Below are positions 8,142-17,071 of a DNA stretch of 64,000 bases, piece by piece. The DNA is from Caballeronia telluris. GTDB taxonomy: Bacteria > Pseudomonadota > Gammaproteobacteria > Burkholderiales > Burkholderiaceae. The DNA lies in contig NZ_FCNZ02000025.1 in the NCBI RefSeq assembly GCF_001544495.1, positions 27,604 through 91,603 on the forward strand. Reading direction: 5' to 3'. Position numbers and translations under genes: made by a program. The stretch's first letter is position 1, and every line of letters starts with the position of its first letter. The notes below the pieces were generated by a model that made no database searches, was not told the origin of the DNA, and saw only the letters and a program-made list of their open reading frames with translations.

Positions 8142-9434
8142 ATGAAGATCGCATTGATCAGCGAACACGCATCGCCGCTAGCCGTCGCGGGCGGTGTCGA
8201 CAGCGGAGGACAGAATATCTATGTCGCTAACACCGCTAAGCAACTTGTTCGCGGCGGCCACCGGGTAGACGTCTTCACACGATGTGACCGGTCGCTATTG
8301 CCGCTGGTGTCGCGCTTCGACGGCGTGCGTGTGATAAATGTACCGGCGGGTCCGCCGACCCAGCTTGCCAAAGAGCAGCTTCTTCCATTCATGGAAGATT
8401 TCGCTCGCTTCACCATCGAATTTTTCCGCCGTGAAGACGAGCCCTATGATGTAGTACACGCGAACTTCTTTATGTCAGGCCTCGTGGGTCTGCGTGTGAA
8501 AGAAGCGCTCGGCACGCCGCTCGTCACGACCTTTCATGCGCTCGGTCGCGTTCGGCGCATTCATCAAGGCACGGACGACGGCTTCCCCGACGCGCGCTTC
8601 GACATCGAGGACGCGCTCGTCGCGCAGGCCGATTCCGTGATCGCGGAGTGTCCGCAAGACGAAGCGGACCTCGTGTCGCTGTATCGCGCGGACCCGGCGC
8701 GCATCGACCTCGTGCCCTGCGGCTTCGACAGCGACGAGTTCTACCCGATGGATCGTGCGGAAGCGCGCGAGGAACTAGGCTGGCCGCACGATCGGTATAT
8801 CGCCCTGCAACTGGGACGCATGGTGCCGCGAAAGGGTATAGAAAACGTCGTGCGCGCCATCGCGGCTTGCAATCGGGAGTTTGGCGAAACCGCGCATCTG
8901 TATATCGTGGGCGGCAACTCCGACGACCCGAACGAGCTCGCAACCCCGGAGATCGGACGGCTAAGAGGCATCGCGCGCGCGTGCGCGATCGAGCCGCAAG
9001 TCGAATTCCTTGGACGGCACGCGCGGCAGCGGCTAAGGCTCTTCTACAACGCCGCCGATGTATTCGTCACGACGCCGTGGTACGAACCCTTCGGCATTAC
9101 GCCGCTCGAAGCGATGGCCTGCGCACGACCGGTGATAGGCGCCGATGTTGGCGGCATCCGTTATTCAGTTTCGCACGGCCACACGGGCCTGCTCGTCCCG
9201 CCGAAGGACCCGATGGCGCTCGCGCATTGCCTCGCCGTATTGAAGCGCGATCCGCAACTCGCCGAGCGCATGGGCGCGGCTGGGTTAGAGCGCGCGAAGC
9301 AGATGTTCACATGGCACGGCGTTGCCCAGTCGCTCGCCGGCGTGTACGCGCGCGTCGCGGGCATTGCGACGAGTGAGCACGTTGGTGGCTTTGAAGAGCG
9401 CACGCGCATCGCAGCCCGAGGCGCTTCTGCATGA
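8142..9434 (+). CDS. Glycosyltransferase family 4 (sucrose-phosphate-synthase-like)
   Basis: 430 residues of GT-B fold. The N-terminus SEHASPLAVAGGVDSGGQN is the glycine-rich acceptor loop seen in sucrose synthase and MshA-like GT4 enzymes. LQLGRMVPRKGIENVV opens the nucleotide-sugar domain. EPFGITPLEAMAC is the conserved E-x7-E retaining-GT4 motif. It is the first gene after the sigma-54-like promoter and its stop overlaps the next start (ATGA). It is probably cytoplasmic and adds a retaining linkage to the glycan; the sugar cannot be deduced. Confidence 0.88.
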   Translation: MKIALISEHASPLAVAGGVDSGGQNIYVANTAKQLVRGGHRVDVFTRCDRSLLPLVSRFDGVRVINVPAGPPTQLAKEQLLPFMEDFARFTIEFFRREDEPYDVVHANFFMSGLVGLRVKEALGTPLVTTFHALGRVRRIHQGTDDGFPDARFDIEDALVAQADSVIAECPQDEADLVSLYRADPARIDLVPCGFDSDEFYPMDRAEAREELGWPHDRYIALQLGRMVPRKGIENVVRAIAACNREFGETAHLYIVGGNSDDPNELATPEIGRLRGIARACAIEPQVEFLGRHARQRLRLFYNAADVFVTTPWYEPFGITPLEAMACARPVIGADVGGIRYSVSHGHTGLLVPPKDPMALAHCLAVLKRDPQLAERMGAAGLERAKQMFTWHGVAQSLAGVYARVAGIATSEHVGGFEERTRIAARGASA

Positions 9435-10027
9435 CCGGCGCCGCTGCGATCTTTCTCGACAAGGACGGCACCCTGCTGGATGACGTGCCCTACAACGTCG
9501 ATCCCGACGCGATGCGGCTCGCACCCGGCGCGCGCGAAGCGCTTTCGATCTTCTCCGCGCTCGCTCTGCCGATCTTCGTCATCAGCAATCAGAGCGGTGT
9601 GGCACGCGGGCGCTTCCCTATCGAATCGCTCAATGGGGTCGAAGCGAAGCTGCACGAACTCTTTGCAAAATGTGGCGCGACACTCAGCGCGGTCTACTGG
9701 TGTCCGCACGATGCCGAAGGGACGGTCGAACCCTTTAACCACGAATGCGATTGCCGCAAGCCGATGCCCGGCATGCTGCTGCGCGCGGCGCGTGAGCACG
9801 ACGTCGTGCTAGCCGATAGCTGGTTTATCGGTGACATCCTCGACGACATCGAAGCCGGCCGGCGTGCGCGATGCCGCACCATCCTGATCGACAACGGCAA
9901 CGAGACCGTATGGCGTGGCGGGGCGTTGCGCGAGCCGCATGTGGTTGCAACCGACATGTTTCGCGCAGCCCTGTCGATTCGCGACGCCATGGACAAGCGC
10001 GTGAGCGCGCGGGAGATTGCGCGATGA
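9431..10027 (+). CDS. HAD-IIIA phosphatase, GmhB-like (heptose-bisphosphate phosphatase family)
   Basis: 198 residues. The HAD nucleophile motif FLDKDGT places Asp10 and Asp12. ISNQSGVARG is motif II and WFIGDILDDIEAG carries the last acidic motif. Cys91, His93, Cys106 and Cys108 form the CxH...CxC zinc site typical of GmhB, the D-glycero-D-manno-heptose 1,7-bisphosphate 7-phosphatase. The family also contains histidinol-phosphate phosphatases. With two GT9 enzymes in the same operon, a role in making an activated heptose is the natural reading. No heptose isomerase, kinase or nucleotidyltransferase lies in the window. Confidence 0.82.
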   Translation: MTGAAAIFLDKDGTLLDDVPYNVDPDAMRLAPGAREALSIFSALALPIFVISNQSGVARGRFPIESLNGVEAKLHELFAKCGATLSAVYWCPHDAEGTVEPFNHECDCRKPMPGMLLRAAREHDVVLADSWFIGDILDDIEAGRRARCRTILIDNGNETVWRGGALREPHVVATDMFRAALSIRDAMDKRVSAREIAR

Positions 10028-11193
10028 GCCGCAACCCGATCCCCCTCGCGCTGGAGGCTCACGCCCGTACTCCCGCGGCAACGTCCGTGCGCCCGTGGGG
10101 CGACGATGTCAAACGCATTCTGTGCGTCCGGCTCGATAACCTTGGCGACGTATTGATGACCACGCCCGCCTTGCACGCGTTGCGATGGGCGAGTCCCCAA
10201 CGGCATCTGACGCTGCTTGCATCGCATGCGGGCGCGGCCGCCGCGCGCCATCTATCAGACGTCGACGACGTGATCGAATACGATGCGCCGTGGGTCAAGC
10301 AAAATGCGCCTCCCGATTTCCGCAACGATCTCGCGATGCGCGATCGTCTTGCACGCGGAAATTTCGACGCCGCCGTGATCTTCAGCGTCTATAGCCAGAA
10401 TCCGCTGCCCGCCGCGATGCTGTGTCATCTCGCGGGCATCGGCAAACGTCTCGCGCACTGCCGCGAGAATCCCTATGGCTTGCTGACCGATTGGGTCGCC
10501 GAGACCGAACCGCAACATGGCACGCGTCATGAAGTCGACCGGCAACTGGCGCTCGTCGCGCACGTGGGCGCCGAGACGCAGGATCGGCGCATGCGCTTCG
10601 ACGTGTCGCCGCTAGACGCCGCGAGTCTTGCGCGCAAGCTCTCACTGCTCCACGCGTCGGCCGACGAGCCTTATATCGTCATTCATCCAGGTGCGAGCGC
10701 CGCATCGAGACGCTATCCGCCAGAGCGCTTCGCACAGGCCGCCGAGCGCCTGGCGCACATCACCGGCTGCGCCGTCTTCGTCTCCGGCGCTCAGGCCGAA
10801 GCGGACCTTACCGCGCTCGTCAGCGGCGCACATCCGAACGCGATCGATCTTGCCGGCGCGCTGAATCTGGGCGAACTCGCCGCGCTGATCCGTGGCGCGC
10901 GCGTCCTCATATCGAACAACAGCGGGCCGGTTCATATCGCCTCGGCGCTCGGCACGCCCGTTGTCGATCTCTACGCGCTCACGAATCCGCAGCACATGCC
11001 GTGGCAGACGCCCCATCGCGTGCTGTATCAGGACGTGCCTTGCCGCTGGTGCTACCGCAGCGTGTGCCCCGAGGGACATCACGCATGTCTCAACGGCGTC
11101 GCCGTCGACGACGTGGTCGCCGCCGCTTGCGAACTCATGGAAGAGCGCCGCGCCAACCGCGAAGCCTTAGCCGTGCCGCTCACGACACTCTGA
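10024..11193 (+). CDS. Glycosyltransferase family 9 (heptosyltransferase-like)
   Basis: 389 residues. It begins with a roughly 30-residue leader before the GT9 fold at RILCVRLDNLGDVLMTTPALHALR. In the C-terminal half, VIHPGASAASRRYPPERFA and SNNSGPVHIASALGTPVVDLY are the diagnostic ADP-heptose-binding motifs of the WaaC/WaaF/WaaQ family. It starts in the stop codon of the GmhB-like gene. Family members transfer heptose from ADP-heptose to lipopolysaccharide core or to proteins; the acceptor here is unknown. A second, divergent GT9 gene lies at 14020. Confidence 0.88.
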   Translation: MSRNPIPLALEAHARTPAATSVRPWGDDVKRILCVRLDNLGDVLMTTPALHALRWASPQRHLTLLASHAGAAAARHLSDVDDVIEYDAPWVKQNAPPDFRNDLAMRDRLARGNFDAAVIFSVYSQNPLPAAMLCHLAGIGKRLAHCRENPYGLLTDWVAETEPQHGTRHEVDRQLALVAHVGAETQDRRMRFDVSPLDAASLARKLSLLHASADEPYIVIHPGASAASRRYPPERFAQAAERLAHITGCAVFVSGAQAEADLTALVSGAHPNAIDLAGALNLGELAALIRGARVLISNNSGPVHIASALGTPVVDLYALTNPQHMPWQTPHRVLYQDVPCRWCYRSVCPEGHHACLNGVAVDDVVAAACELMEERRANREALAVPLTTL

Positions 11194-11213
11194 AACCTCA
11201 CAGGGCTCTTGTC

Positions 11214-12959
11214 ATGTACACATTGGGAATCAATGCGGTTTATCACGACAGCGCGGCGGCGCTCCTGAAGGACGGCGTGGTCATCGCAGCGGCCGAAGAC
11301 GAGCGCTTCACGCACGTCAAGCACGCAAAGCGGCCGGTACCGTTTTCAACGTGGGAGTTGCCGTTTCATGCGATCGACTACTGCCTGAAGGAGGCGGGCA
11401 TCGAACTCGCCGATCTCGATCATGTGGCGTATTCATACGATCCGCGTCTTCTCTCGACGATGCCCTCCGCCTCGCGCCCCACGATCGAACTGCCGCTCGA
11501 ACCGGGCAAGAAGACGATGACGAATCCCTCGGAATCGCCGTGGGACCCGCTCTTTCTCAGCTATATCGTGAACGCCAGAGCACAGCTCGTCGACGGCGCG
11601 CCGCATCACTTGCAGAAGCGCTTCAAGAGCGGCGGCCGGGCGCCGCGCTTCGAATGGCATTACGTCGATCATCATCTGTCCCATGAAGCGAGCGCCTTTC
11701 TTGCCGCGCCGTTCACCGACACCGCCGTGCTCACGATGGATGGTCGCGGCGAAGGAGTGACCACGAGCCTCGGGCAATTCGTCGACGGCGAGTACAAGCG
11801 TCTGAGGCAAGTGGAACTGCCGCATTCCCTCGGACTGCTTTACGAAGCAGTGACTGCCTATCTCGGCTTCCTCCACTCGTCCGATGAATACAAGGTCATG
11901 GCGCTCGCGTCGTATGGCAAGCCGCTCTACGTAGATCAGTTCCGCGAAATCGTGAAGTACCGGCAAGACGGCACGTACACGGTCGACGCGCCGCGTCTCG
12001 TCGAGCGGTTCGGTGCGGCGCGTGAACGCGGCGGTCCGCTGGAGCAACGCCACTTCGATATCGCACATTCGCTGCAGACCGTGCTCGAGGACACCGTACT
12101 CGAACTCGCTCGCTGGCTGCATGGACAAACCGGTCTCGATCATCTCGCGATGGCGGGCGGCGTCGCGCTCAACTGCGTCATGAACGCGCGACTACGCGAT
12201 CGCGGTCCGTTCACAGACGTGTGGGTCCAGCCGGCCGCGGGCGATGCCGGTACGGCGCTCGGCGCGGCCTTATGGATCGATCATCGCGAACGGCGCAGGC
12301 AAGGCGAAACGACCAGGCGCTGGGTGATGAACCACGCTTATTACGGCCCAGGCTACACGGACGACGAGATCGAGCAATTCCTGCAATGGGCGAAGGTCCC
12401 CTATCGTCGTCTCGACCATATCGCTGAAGAAACCGCCGACATCCTCGCCAGCAACCGGGTGATCGGCTGGTATCAAGGGCGCACCGAGTTCGGGCCGCGC
12501 GCACTGGGTGCGCGATCGATCCTCGCGTCACCCGTCGATCCGGGCATGCAGGCCAAGCTCAACGAGATCAAGGATCGCGAAGACTTCAGGCCGGTCGCGC
12601 CGGTCGTGATGGAGGAACACGCGAACGATTGGTTCGTCGATGCGCGCGTCGCGCCGTTCATGCTGTTCATATTCGATGTCCGCCCCGGCAAGGAGAAACA
12701 GATTCCCGCCGTGCGCCACGTCGATGGAACCGCACGCGTGCAGACCATCAACCGCGAACAGCATGCGCTCTACTATGACCTGCTTGCCGCGTTCAAGGCG
12801 CGTACCGGCGTGCCGGTGCTCGTGAACACCTCCTTCAATACGCGTGGCGAGCCGATGGTGAATTCACCGCGCGACGCGCTCGAATCCTTCTGGACGTCAC
12901 CGCTCGACGCGCTCGTAATCGGCTCGTTCCTCATCGAAAAGAACGGGGCACGCGCATGA
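11214..12959 (+). CDS. Carbamoyltransferase, NodU/CmcH family
   Basis: 581 residues. The N-terminal Kae1-like domain carries HDSAAALL near residues 11-18 and DHHLSHEASAF, whose histidines bind metal. The C-terminal domain carries GRTEFGPRALGARSIL and NTSFNTRGEPMVNSP. This two-domain layout transfers carbamoyl from carbamoyl-phosphate, through carbamoyl-AMP, to a sugar hydroxyl. Known members include NodU (nodulation factors) and WapO of Pseudomonas, which carbamoylates lipopolysaccharide core heptose. Flanking GT9 and GmhB-like genes make the heptose case attractive. The start lies 20 bases after the GT9 stop. Confidence 0.9.
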   Translation: MYTLGINAVYHDSAAALLKDGVVIAAAEDERFTHVKHAKRPVPFSTWELPFHAIDYCLKEAGIELADLDHVAYSYDPRLLSTMPSASRPTIELPLEPGKKTMTNPSESPWDPLFLSYIVNARAQLVDGAPHHLQKRFKSGGRAPRFEWHYVDHHLSHEASAFLAAPFTDTAVLTMDGRGEGVTTSLGQFVDGEYKRLRQVELPHSLGLLYEAVTAYLGFLHSSDEYKVMALASYGKPLYVDQFREIVKYRQDGTYTVDAPRLVERFGAARERGGPLEQRHFDIAHSLQTVLEDTVLELARWLHGQTGLDHLAMAGGVALNCVMNARLRDRGPFTDVWVQPAAGDAGTALGAALWIDHRERRRQGETTRRWVMNHAYYGPGYTDDEIEQFLQWAKVPYRRLDHIAEETADILASNRVIGWYQGRTEFGPRALGARSILASPVDPGMQAKLNEIKDREDFRPVAPVVMEEHANDWFVDARVAPFMLFIFDVRPGKEKQIPAVRHVDGTARVQTINREQHALYYDLLAAFKARTGVPVLVNTSFNTRGEPMVNSPRDALESFWTSPLDALVIGSFLIEKNGARA

Positions 12960-14023
12960 GCACCGTGATGGGCGGAATGTCGGACGTGTTCGGCGACGAA
13001 GCGAGCATCGCGCACGCATCGGCCGTCGAACATCCCTACACCGGCGCGTTGCCCGACGTCTCCGTTGTGATACCGACTTACCGTCGTCCGGACATGCTGG
13101 CGTGCTGCCTTGCGAGCGTGCTCGCGCAAGACATCGATCCGGGGCGCTACGAGATCATCGTATGCGACGACGGGCCCGACGACGCGACGCGCGATTATGT
13201 GCAACGTCTCGCGAACGATCATGCGGTGCAGGGCCCACGCATTCGTTACCTGCCGGTGACGTCGACTCAAGGTCCCGCTGGCGCGCGCAATGCGGGGTGG
13301 CGAGCTGCGCGTGCGCAACGCATCGCCTTCACCGACGACGATACGCAACCTGCCAATCGCTGGCTTAAGGCGGGTTTGCAGGCGCTCGACGCGGGAGCGC
13401 AAGCCGTTTCAGGGTGCATCGTCGTGCCGATCCCCGAGCATCCTTCCGACTATGAACGTGACGCCGCGGGGCTTGCGAGCGCCGAGTTTGCGACGGCCAA
13501 TGCGTTTGTCGAGCGCGCGGCGCTGATGCGCACGGGCGGGTTCGACGAACGCTATACATCGGCGTGGCGCGAGGACTCCGACTTGCAGTTCGCGCTGCTC
13601 GACGCGGGATTCGTGCTCGCACGCGCGGACGATGCGGTGGTGATCCATCCGGTGCGGCCCGCGCGCTGGGGCGTCAGCCTATCTCAACAGAAGAAGAGCC
13701 AGTTCGATGCATTGCTCTACAAGAAGTATCCAAGGCTATTCCGCGAGCGCATCAGGCGCGCGCCTCCGTTTCTGTACTACGCGATCATCGCATCGGCCGT
13801 GCTTGCTGCTTGCGCGTTCGCCCTCGGGCATCCGAAGACGTCGGCCGTTGCCGCCGCCGCATGGTTTGCGATGACCGGCTGGTTCTGCGCGAAGCGCCTC
13901 GCGACCACCTCACGCAGCGCCTCGCACGTACTCGAAATGGCGTACACGTCCGCGGCAATTCCGTTTTTTTCCGTGTTTTGGCGGCTCTATGGCGCGATCA
14001 AGTTTAGGGTGCCCTTCGTATGA
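12956..14023 (+). CDS. Glycosyltransferase family 2 with C-terminal membrane segments
   Basis: 355 residues. VSVVIPTYRRPDMLACCL starts the GT-A domain, VCDDGPDD is the nucleotide loop and FTDDDTQP carries the metal-binding aspartates. AWREDSDLQFALLDAG matches the ED catalytic-base motif. From about residue 265 two hydrophobic helices follow, so the enzyme is probably anchored to the inner face of the cytoplasmic membrane. It overlaps both the carbamoyltransferase stop and the following GT9 start by four bases, placing it in the middle of one coupled operon. Confidence 0.85.
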   Translation: MSTVMGGMSDVFGDEASIAHASAVEHPYTGALPDVSVVIPTYRRPDMLACCLASVLAQDIDPGRYEIIVCDDGPDDATRDYVQRLANDHAVQGPRIRYLPVTSTQGPAGARNAGWRAARAQRIAFTDDDTQPANRWLKAGLQALDAGAQAVSGCIVVPIPEHPSDYERDAAGLASAEFATANAFVERAALMRTGGFDERYTSAWREDSDLQFALLDAGFVLARADDAVVIHPVRPARWGVSLSQQKKSQFDALLYKKYPRLFRERIRRAPPFLYYAIIASAVLAACAFALGHPKTSAVAAAAWFAMTGWFCAKRLATTSRSASHVLEMAYTSAAIPFFSVFWRLYGAIKFRVPFV

Positions 14024-15096
14024 ACGCCGTTGCCGATACGCGCCGTATCGCAATCTTCCGAGCGCTTCAACTCGGCGACATGCTGTGTTGCGTGCCCGCG
14101 TTGCGCGCTTTGCGAAAGCGATATCCGGATGCGCATATCGTATTGATCGGCTTGCCGTGGGCGCAGGCTTTCGTGGATCGCTATTCACATCTGCTGGACG
14201 AGTTGATCGTATTTCCCGGCGCGGTCGGCTTCCCGGAGCAACGCGAAACCGACGAGCATCTCGACGGGTTCTGCGCCATGATGAGCGAGCGCCGCTTCGA
14301 TCTTGCGATTCAGATGCACGGCAGCGGTGGCGTGGCGAACGACCTCGTCGCGCGATGGAATGCGCGCACCCAGGCGGGCTTCATCCAGCCCGACGAAGTT
14401 TCGCGTCCCGGTTCGTTCATTGCATGGCCCGACGATCTCCCCGAGCCCACGCGCTATAACGCCCTCATGCATGCGCTTGGATGCGACACCGGAGATCAGC
14501 GGCTCGAGATCCCGCTAAGCGCAAAAGATCTGGACGAACGCCGGCGGCTCATGGATGCCTTCGGACTCGAAGCGCGGCGGCTGATCCTCGTGCATGTGGG
14601 CGCCCAGTTGCCCTCGCGGCGCTGGCCGGTCGAACGCTTTACCCAAGTTGCGCGCGAACTGGCGTGCGATGGCTGGCAGATTGCCATCACGGGCAGCGCC
14701 AGCGAGACGACGTTGACGTCGGCGATCGCGGCGTCGCTTGGTCCGTTAGCGGCCGACCTCACCGGACACACTTCGCTTGGCGGACTGGCCGCGCTCGTCG
14801 GCTGCGCGCAGCTCGTCGTCTGCAACGACACGGGTCTGTCACACGTCGCGGCCGCCATGCGCACGCCGAGCGTCGTAATCGCTTCGGGCAGCGATACGCT
14901 CCGCTGGGCGCCGCTCGATCACGAACGCCATCGCGTGCTCGCCGACTATCCGCCATGCCGCCCGTGTTCGTATCGTGAATGCCCCTTCGGTCACCCATGC
15001 GCTCTTGCAATCGACGTACAACAAGTACTCGATACAGCGCGCATGCAGTTGAACCGCTATGCTTCTCAACCGCTTACGACCACCCATGCCGACTGA
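14020..15096 (+). CDS. Glycosyltransferase family 9, second heptosyltransferase-like enzyme
   Basis: 358 residues. RIAIFRALQLGDMLCCVPALRAL is the N-terminal GT9 motif. LVHVGAQLPSRRWPVERF and VCNDTGLSHVAAAMRTPSVV are the C-terminal donor-binding motifs. It differs clearly from the first GT9 protein (10024-11193), so the two probably add successive heptose-like residues rather than being a recent duplication. A cysteine-rich tail, CRPCSYRECPFGHPCA, near the C-terminus resembles CRWCYRSVCPEGHHAC in the first enzyme. That suggests a metal or disulfide site shared by both. Confidence 0.86.
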   Translation: MNAVADTRRIAIFRALQLGDMLCCVPALRALRKRYPDAHIVLIGLPWAQAFVDRYSHLLDELIVFPGAVGFPEQRETDEHLDGFCAMMSERRFDLAIQMHGSGGVANDLVARWNARTQAGFIQPDEVSRPGSFIAWPDDLPEPTRYNALMHALGCDTGDQRLEIPLSAKDLDERRRLMDAFGLEARRLILVHVGAQLPSRRWPVERFTQVARELACDGWQIAITGSASETTLTSAIAASLGPLAADLTGHTSLGGLAALVGCAQLVVCNDTGLSHVAAAMRTPSVVIASGSDTLRWAPLDHERHRVLADYPPCRPCSYRECPFGHPCALAIDVQQVLDTARMQLNRYASQPLTTTHAD

Positions 15097-16045
15097 CCGC
15101 CAACGCCGCCTGCGCATCCTCACCTGGCATGTGCACGGCAACTACCTCTATTATCTGACGCAGGTCCCGCACGACTTCTATCTCGTCACGAAGCCATCGC
15201 ATCCGCCCGGTTATGCAGGCAAGGTCGGCGTGCTCCCGTGGGGCGAGAACGTGCATGAAATTCCGGTCGATCAGGTTGCGTCGCAGGAGTTCGACGTGAT
15301 CCTGTTTCAGCATCGCACGCACTGGTTCGACGACCGCTTGAACGTACTAAGCGAAGCGCAACGGCGGCTTCCGACTGTCTACATCGAGCACGATCCGCCG
15401 CAGCGGAATGCATTCGAAGAGCGTCACTGGGTACAAGACCCCGACACACTGCTCGTCCATGTGACGCACTTCAACCGGCTGATGTGGGACTCGGGGGACA
15501 CCCCGGTACGGGTGATCGAACACGGCGTCGTGGTGCCAGAGGGCGTGCGCTACACCGGTGAGAAAGCACGAGGGATCGTCGTAGTCAATCATCTTCAGCA
15601 ACGCGGACGCCGTCTCGGCAGCGATGTCTTTGCCGACGTTGCGAGACGCGTGCCGCTCGATCTCGTCGGTATGGATGCCGAGGCGGCGGGCGGCATCGGA
15701 GAAATCGGCAACCTCGATCTTGCCGCCTTCACGGCGCAGTACCGATTCTTCTTCAACCCTATCCGATGGACGAGCCTTGGACTTGCGATAGTCGAGGCGA
15801 TGACGATCGGGATGCCGATCATCGGCTTGGCGACAACCGAGCTTGCGACCGTGATCCGCAATGGTGAAAGCGGCTTTATCGATACCAATCTAGACACGCT
15901 CGTCGATCGAATGCACGGGCTTCTGTGCGATCCCGCTGAAGCGCGTCGGCTCGGCGAAGGGGCGCGGCGGGCTGCGCTCGAACGCTTTCACATTAACCGC
16001 TTCATACGCGACTGGAGCAACGCGTTGCACGACGTAAGCCATTGA
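15086..16045 (+). CDS. GT4-like glycosyltransferase
   Basis: 319 residues from the ATG at 15086, which overlaps the preceding stop; an in-frame ATG at 15059 is possible but lies deeper in the GT9 gene. RILTWHVHGNYLYYLTQ opens a compact N-terminal domain. The C-terminal half has FFFNPIRWTSLGLAIVEAMTIGMPIIGL, which matches the E-x7-E region of GT4 enzymes, here with a Thr-Ser-Leu-Gly variant. VIRNGESGFIDTNLD is the usual following loop. It is shorter than most GT4 enzymes. The sugar is unknown. Confidence 0.75.
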   Translation: MPTDRQRRLRILTWHVHGNYLYYLTQVPHDFYLVTKPSHPPGYAGKVGVLPWGENVHEIPVDQVASQEFDVILFQHRTHWFDDRLNVLSEAQRRLPTVYIEHDPPQRNAFEERHWVQDPDTLLVHVTHFNRLMWDSGDTPVRVIEHGVVVPEGVRYTGEKARGIVVVNHLQQRGRRLGSDVFADVARRVPLDLVGMDAEAAGGIGEIGNLDLAAFTAQYRFFFNPIRWTSLGLAIVEAMTIGMPIIGLATTELATVIRNGESGFIDTNLDTLVDRMHGLLCDPAEARRLGEGARRAALERFHINRFIRDWSNALHDVSH

Positions 16046-16075
16046 ATGTGAGTCATTGACGCAACAGGGACGATC

Positions 16076-17071
16076 ATGAAAGAAGCACATCGCAAGCGTA
16101 TTCTCGTGACGGGCGGCGCCGGCTTTCTCGGCTCGCATCTTTGCGAGCGACTCGTCATGCAAGGGCACGACGTGCTCTGCGTCGACAACTTCTACACGGG
16201 GACGAAGGACAACATCGCGCATCTACTCGACAGCACCAACTTCGAGCTGATGCGTCACGATGTGACCTTTCCGCTGTATGTCGAAGTGGATGAAATTTAC
16301 AACCTGGCTTGTCCCGCCTCGCCGGTCCACTATCAGCACGATCCGGTGCAGACGACCAAGACGAGCGTGCATGGCGCCATCAACATGCTTGGACTCGCAA
16401 AGCGAGTCGGCGCCAGAATTTTCCAGGCATCGACGAGCGAAGTGTATGGCGATGCGCGAATTCATCCACAGCCGGAGGACTACTGGGGCCATGTGAATCC
16501 GATCGGGCCGCGTTCGTGTTACGACGAAGGCAAGCGCTGCGCGGAGACGCTCTTTGTCGACTATCGAAGGCAGCATGGATTGTCGATCAAGATCGCGCGC
16601 ATCTTCAACACCTACGGGCCGCGAATGCATCCTTCGGATGGCCGCGTGGTGTCGAACTTCGTGATGCAAGCGCTGGCCGGCGTACCCATCACTGTGTACG
16701 GCGAAGGCTTGCAGACACGATCGTTTTGTTACGTCGACGACATGATCGATGCGTTCATCCGCCTCATGAACACGCCCGACGAGGTGACAGGCCCGATCAA
16801 TCTGGGCAATCCACAGGAGCTGTCGATGCTGGAGATCGCGCAACGCATCGTGGCGTTGACAGGATCATCGTCGGAAATCGTATTCAAGCCGCTTCCGACC
16901 GATGATCCGTGGCATCGCAAGCCCGATATTTCGCGTGCGCTCGATGTACTGAACTGGCGTCCGACTACATCGCTCGATGAGGGGCTGCGGCGTACTGCGC
17001 AATATTTTCGGCAACTCGTTCAGCAGCGCGACTCGCTCACTGCGGCACACGCTTTACATAGCGGGCGATAA
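16076..17071 (+). CDS. UDP-glucuronate decarboxylase (UDP-xylose synthase), extended SDR
   Basis: 331 residues. The Rossmann motif TGGAGFLG lies at 12-19, TSEVYGD at 120-126 and the catalytic Tyr149-xxx-Lys153 in RSCYDEGKR. EDYWGHVNPIGPRSCYDEGK is almost diagnostic for UXS, which oxidises and decarboxylates UDP-glucuronate to UDP-xylose. In this cluster it should supply UDP-xylose or a derived pentose donor. It starts 30 bases after the previous gene, at the end of the operon. Its last 35 bases overlap the 3' end of recQ on the other strand. Confidence 0.9.
   Translation: MKEAHRKRILVTGGAGFLGSHLCERLVMQGHDVLCVDNFYTGTKDNIAHLLDSTNFELMRHDVTFPLYVEVDEIYNLACPASPVHYQHDPVQTTKTSVHGAINMLGLAKRVGARIFQASTSEVYGDARIHPQPEDYWGHVNPIGPRSCYDEGKRCAETLFVDYRRQHGLSIKIARIFNTYGPRMHPSDGRVVSNFVMQALAGVPITVYGEGLQTRSFCYVDDMIDAFIRLMNTPDEVTGPINLGNPQELSMLEIAQRIVALTGSSSEIVFKPLPTDDPWHRKPDISRALDVLNWRPTTSLDEGLRRTAQYFRQLVQQRDSLTAAHALHSGR

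Noticed and set aside
11214..12959. Antibiotic-type (cephamycin CmcH) role for the carbamoyltransferase
   Set aside because: No beta-lactam or other antibiotic genes are near; the neighbours are sugar transferases and a heptose-type phosphatase.
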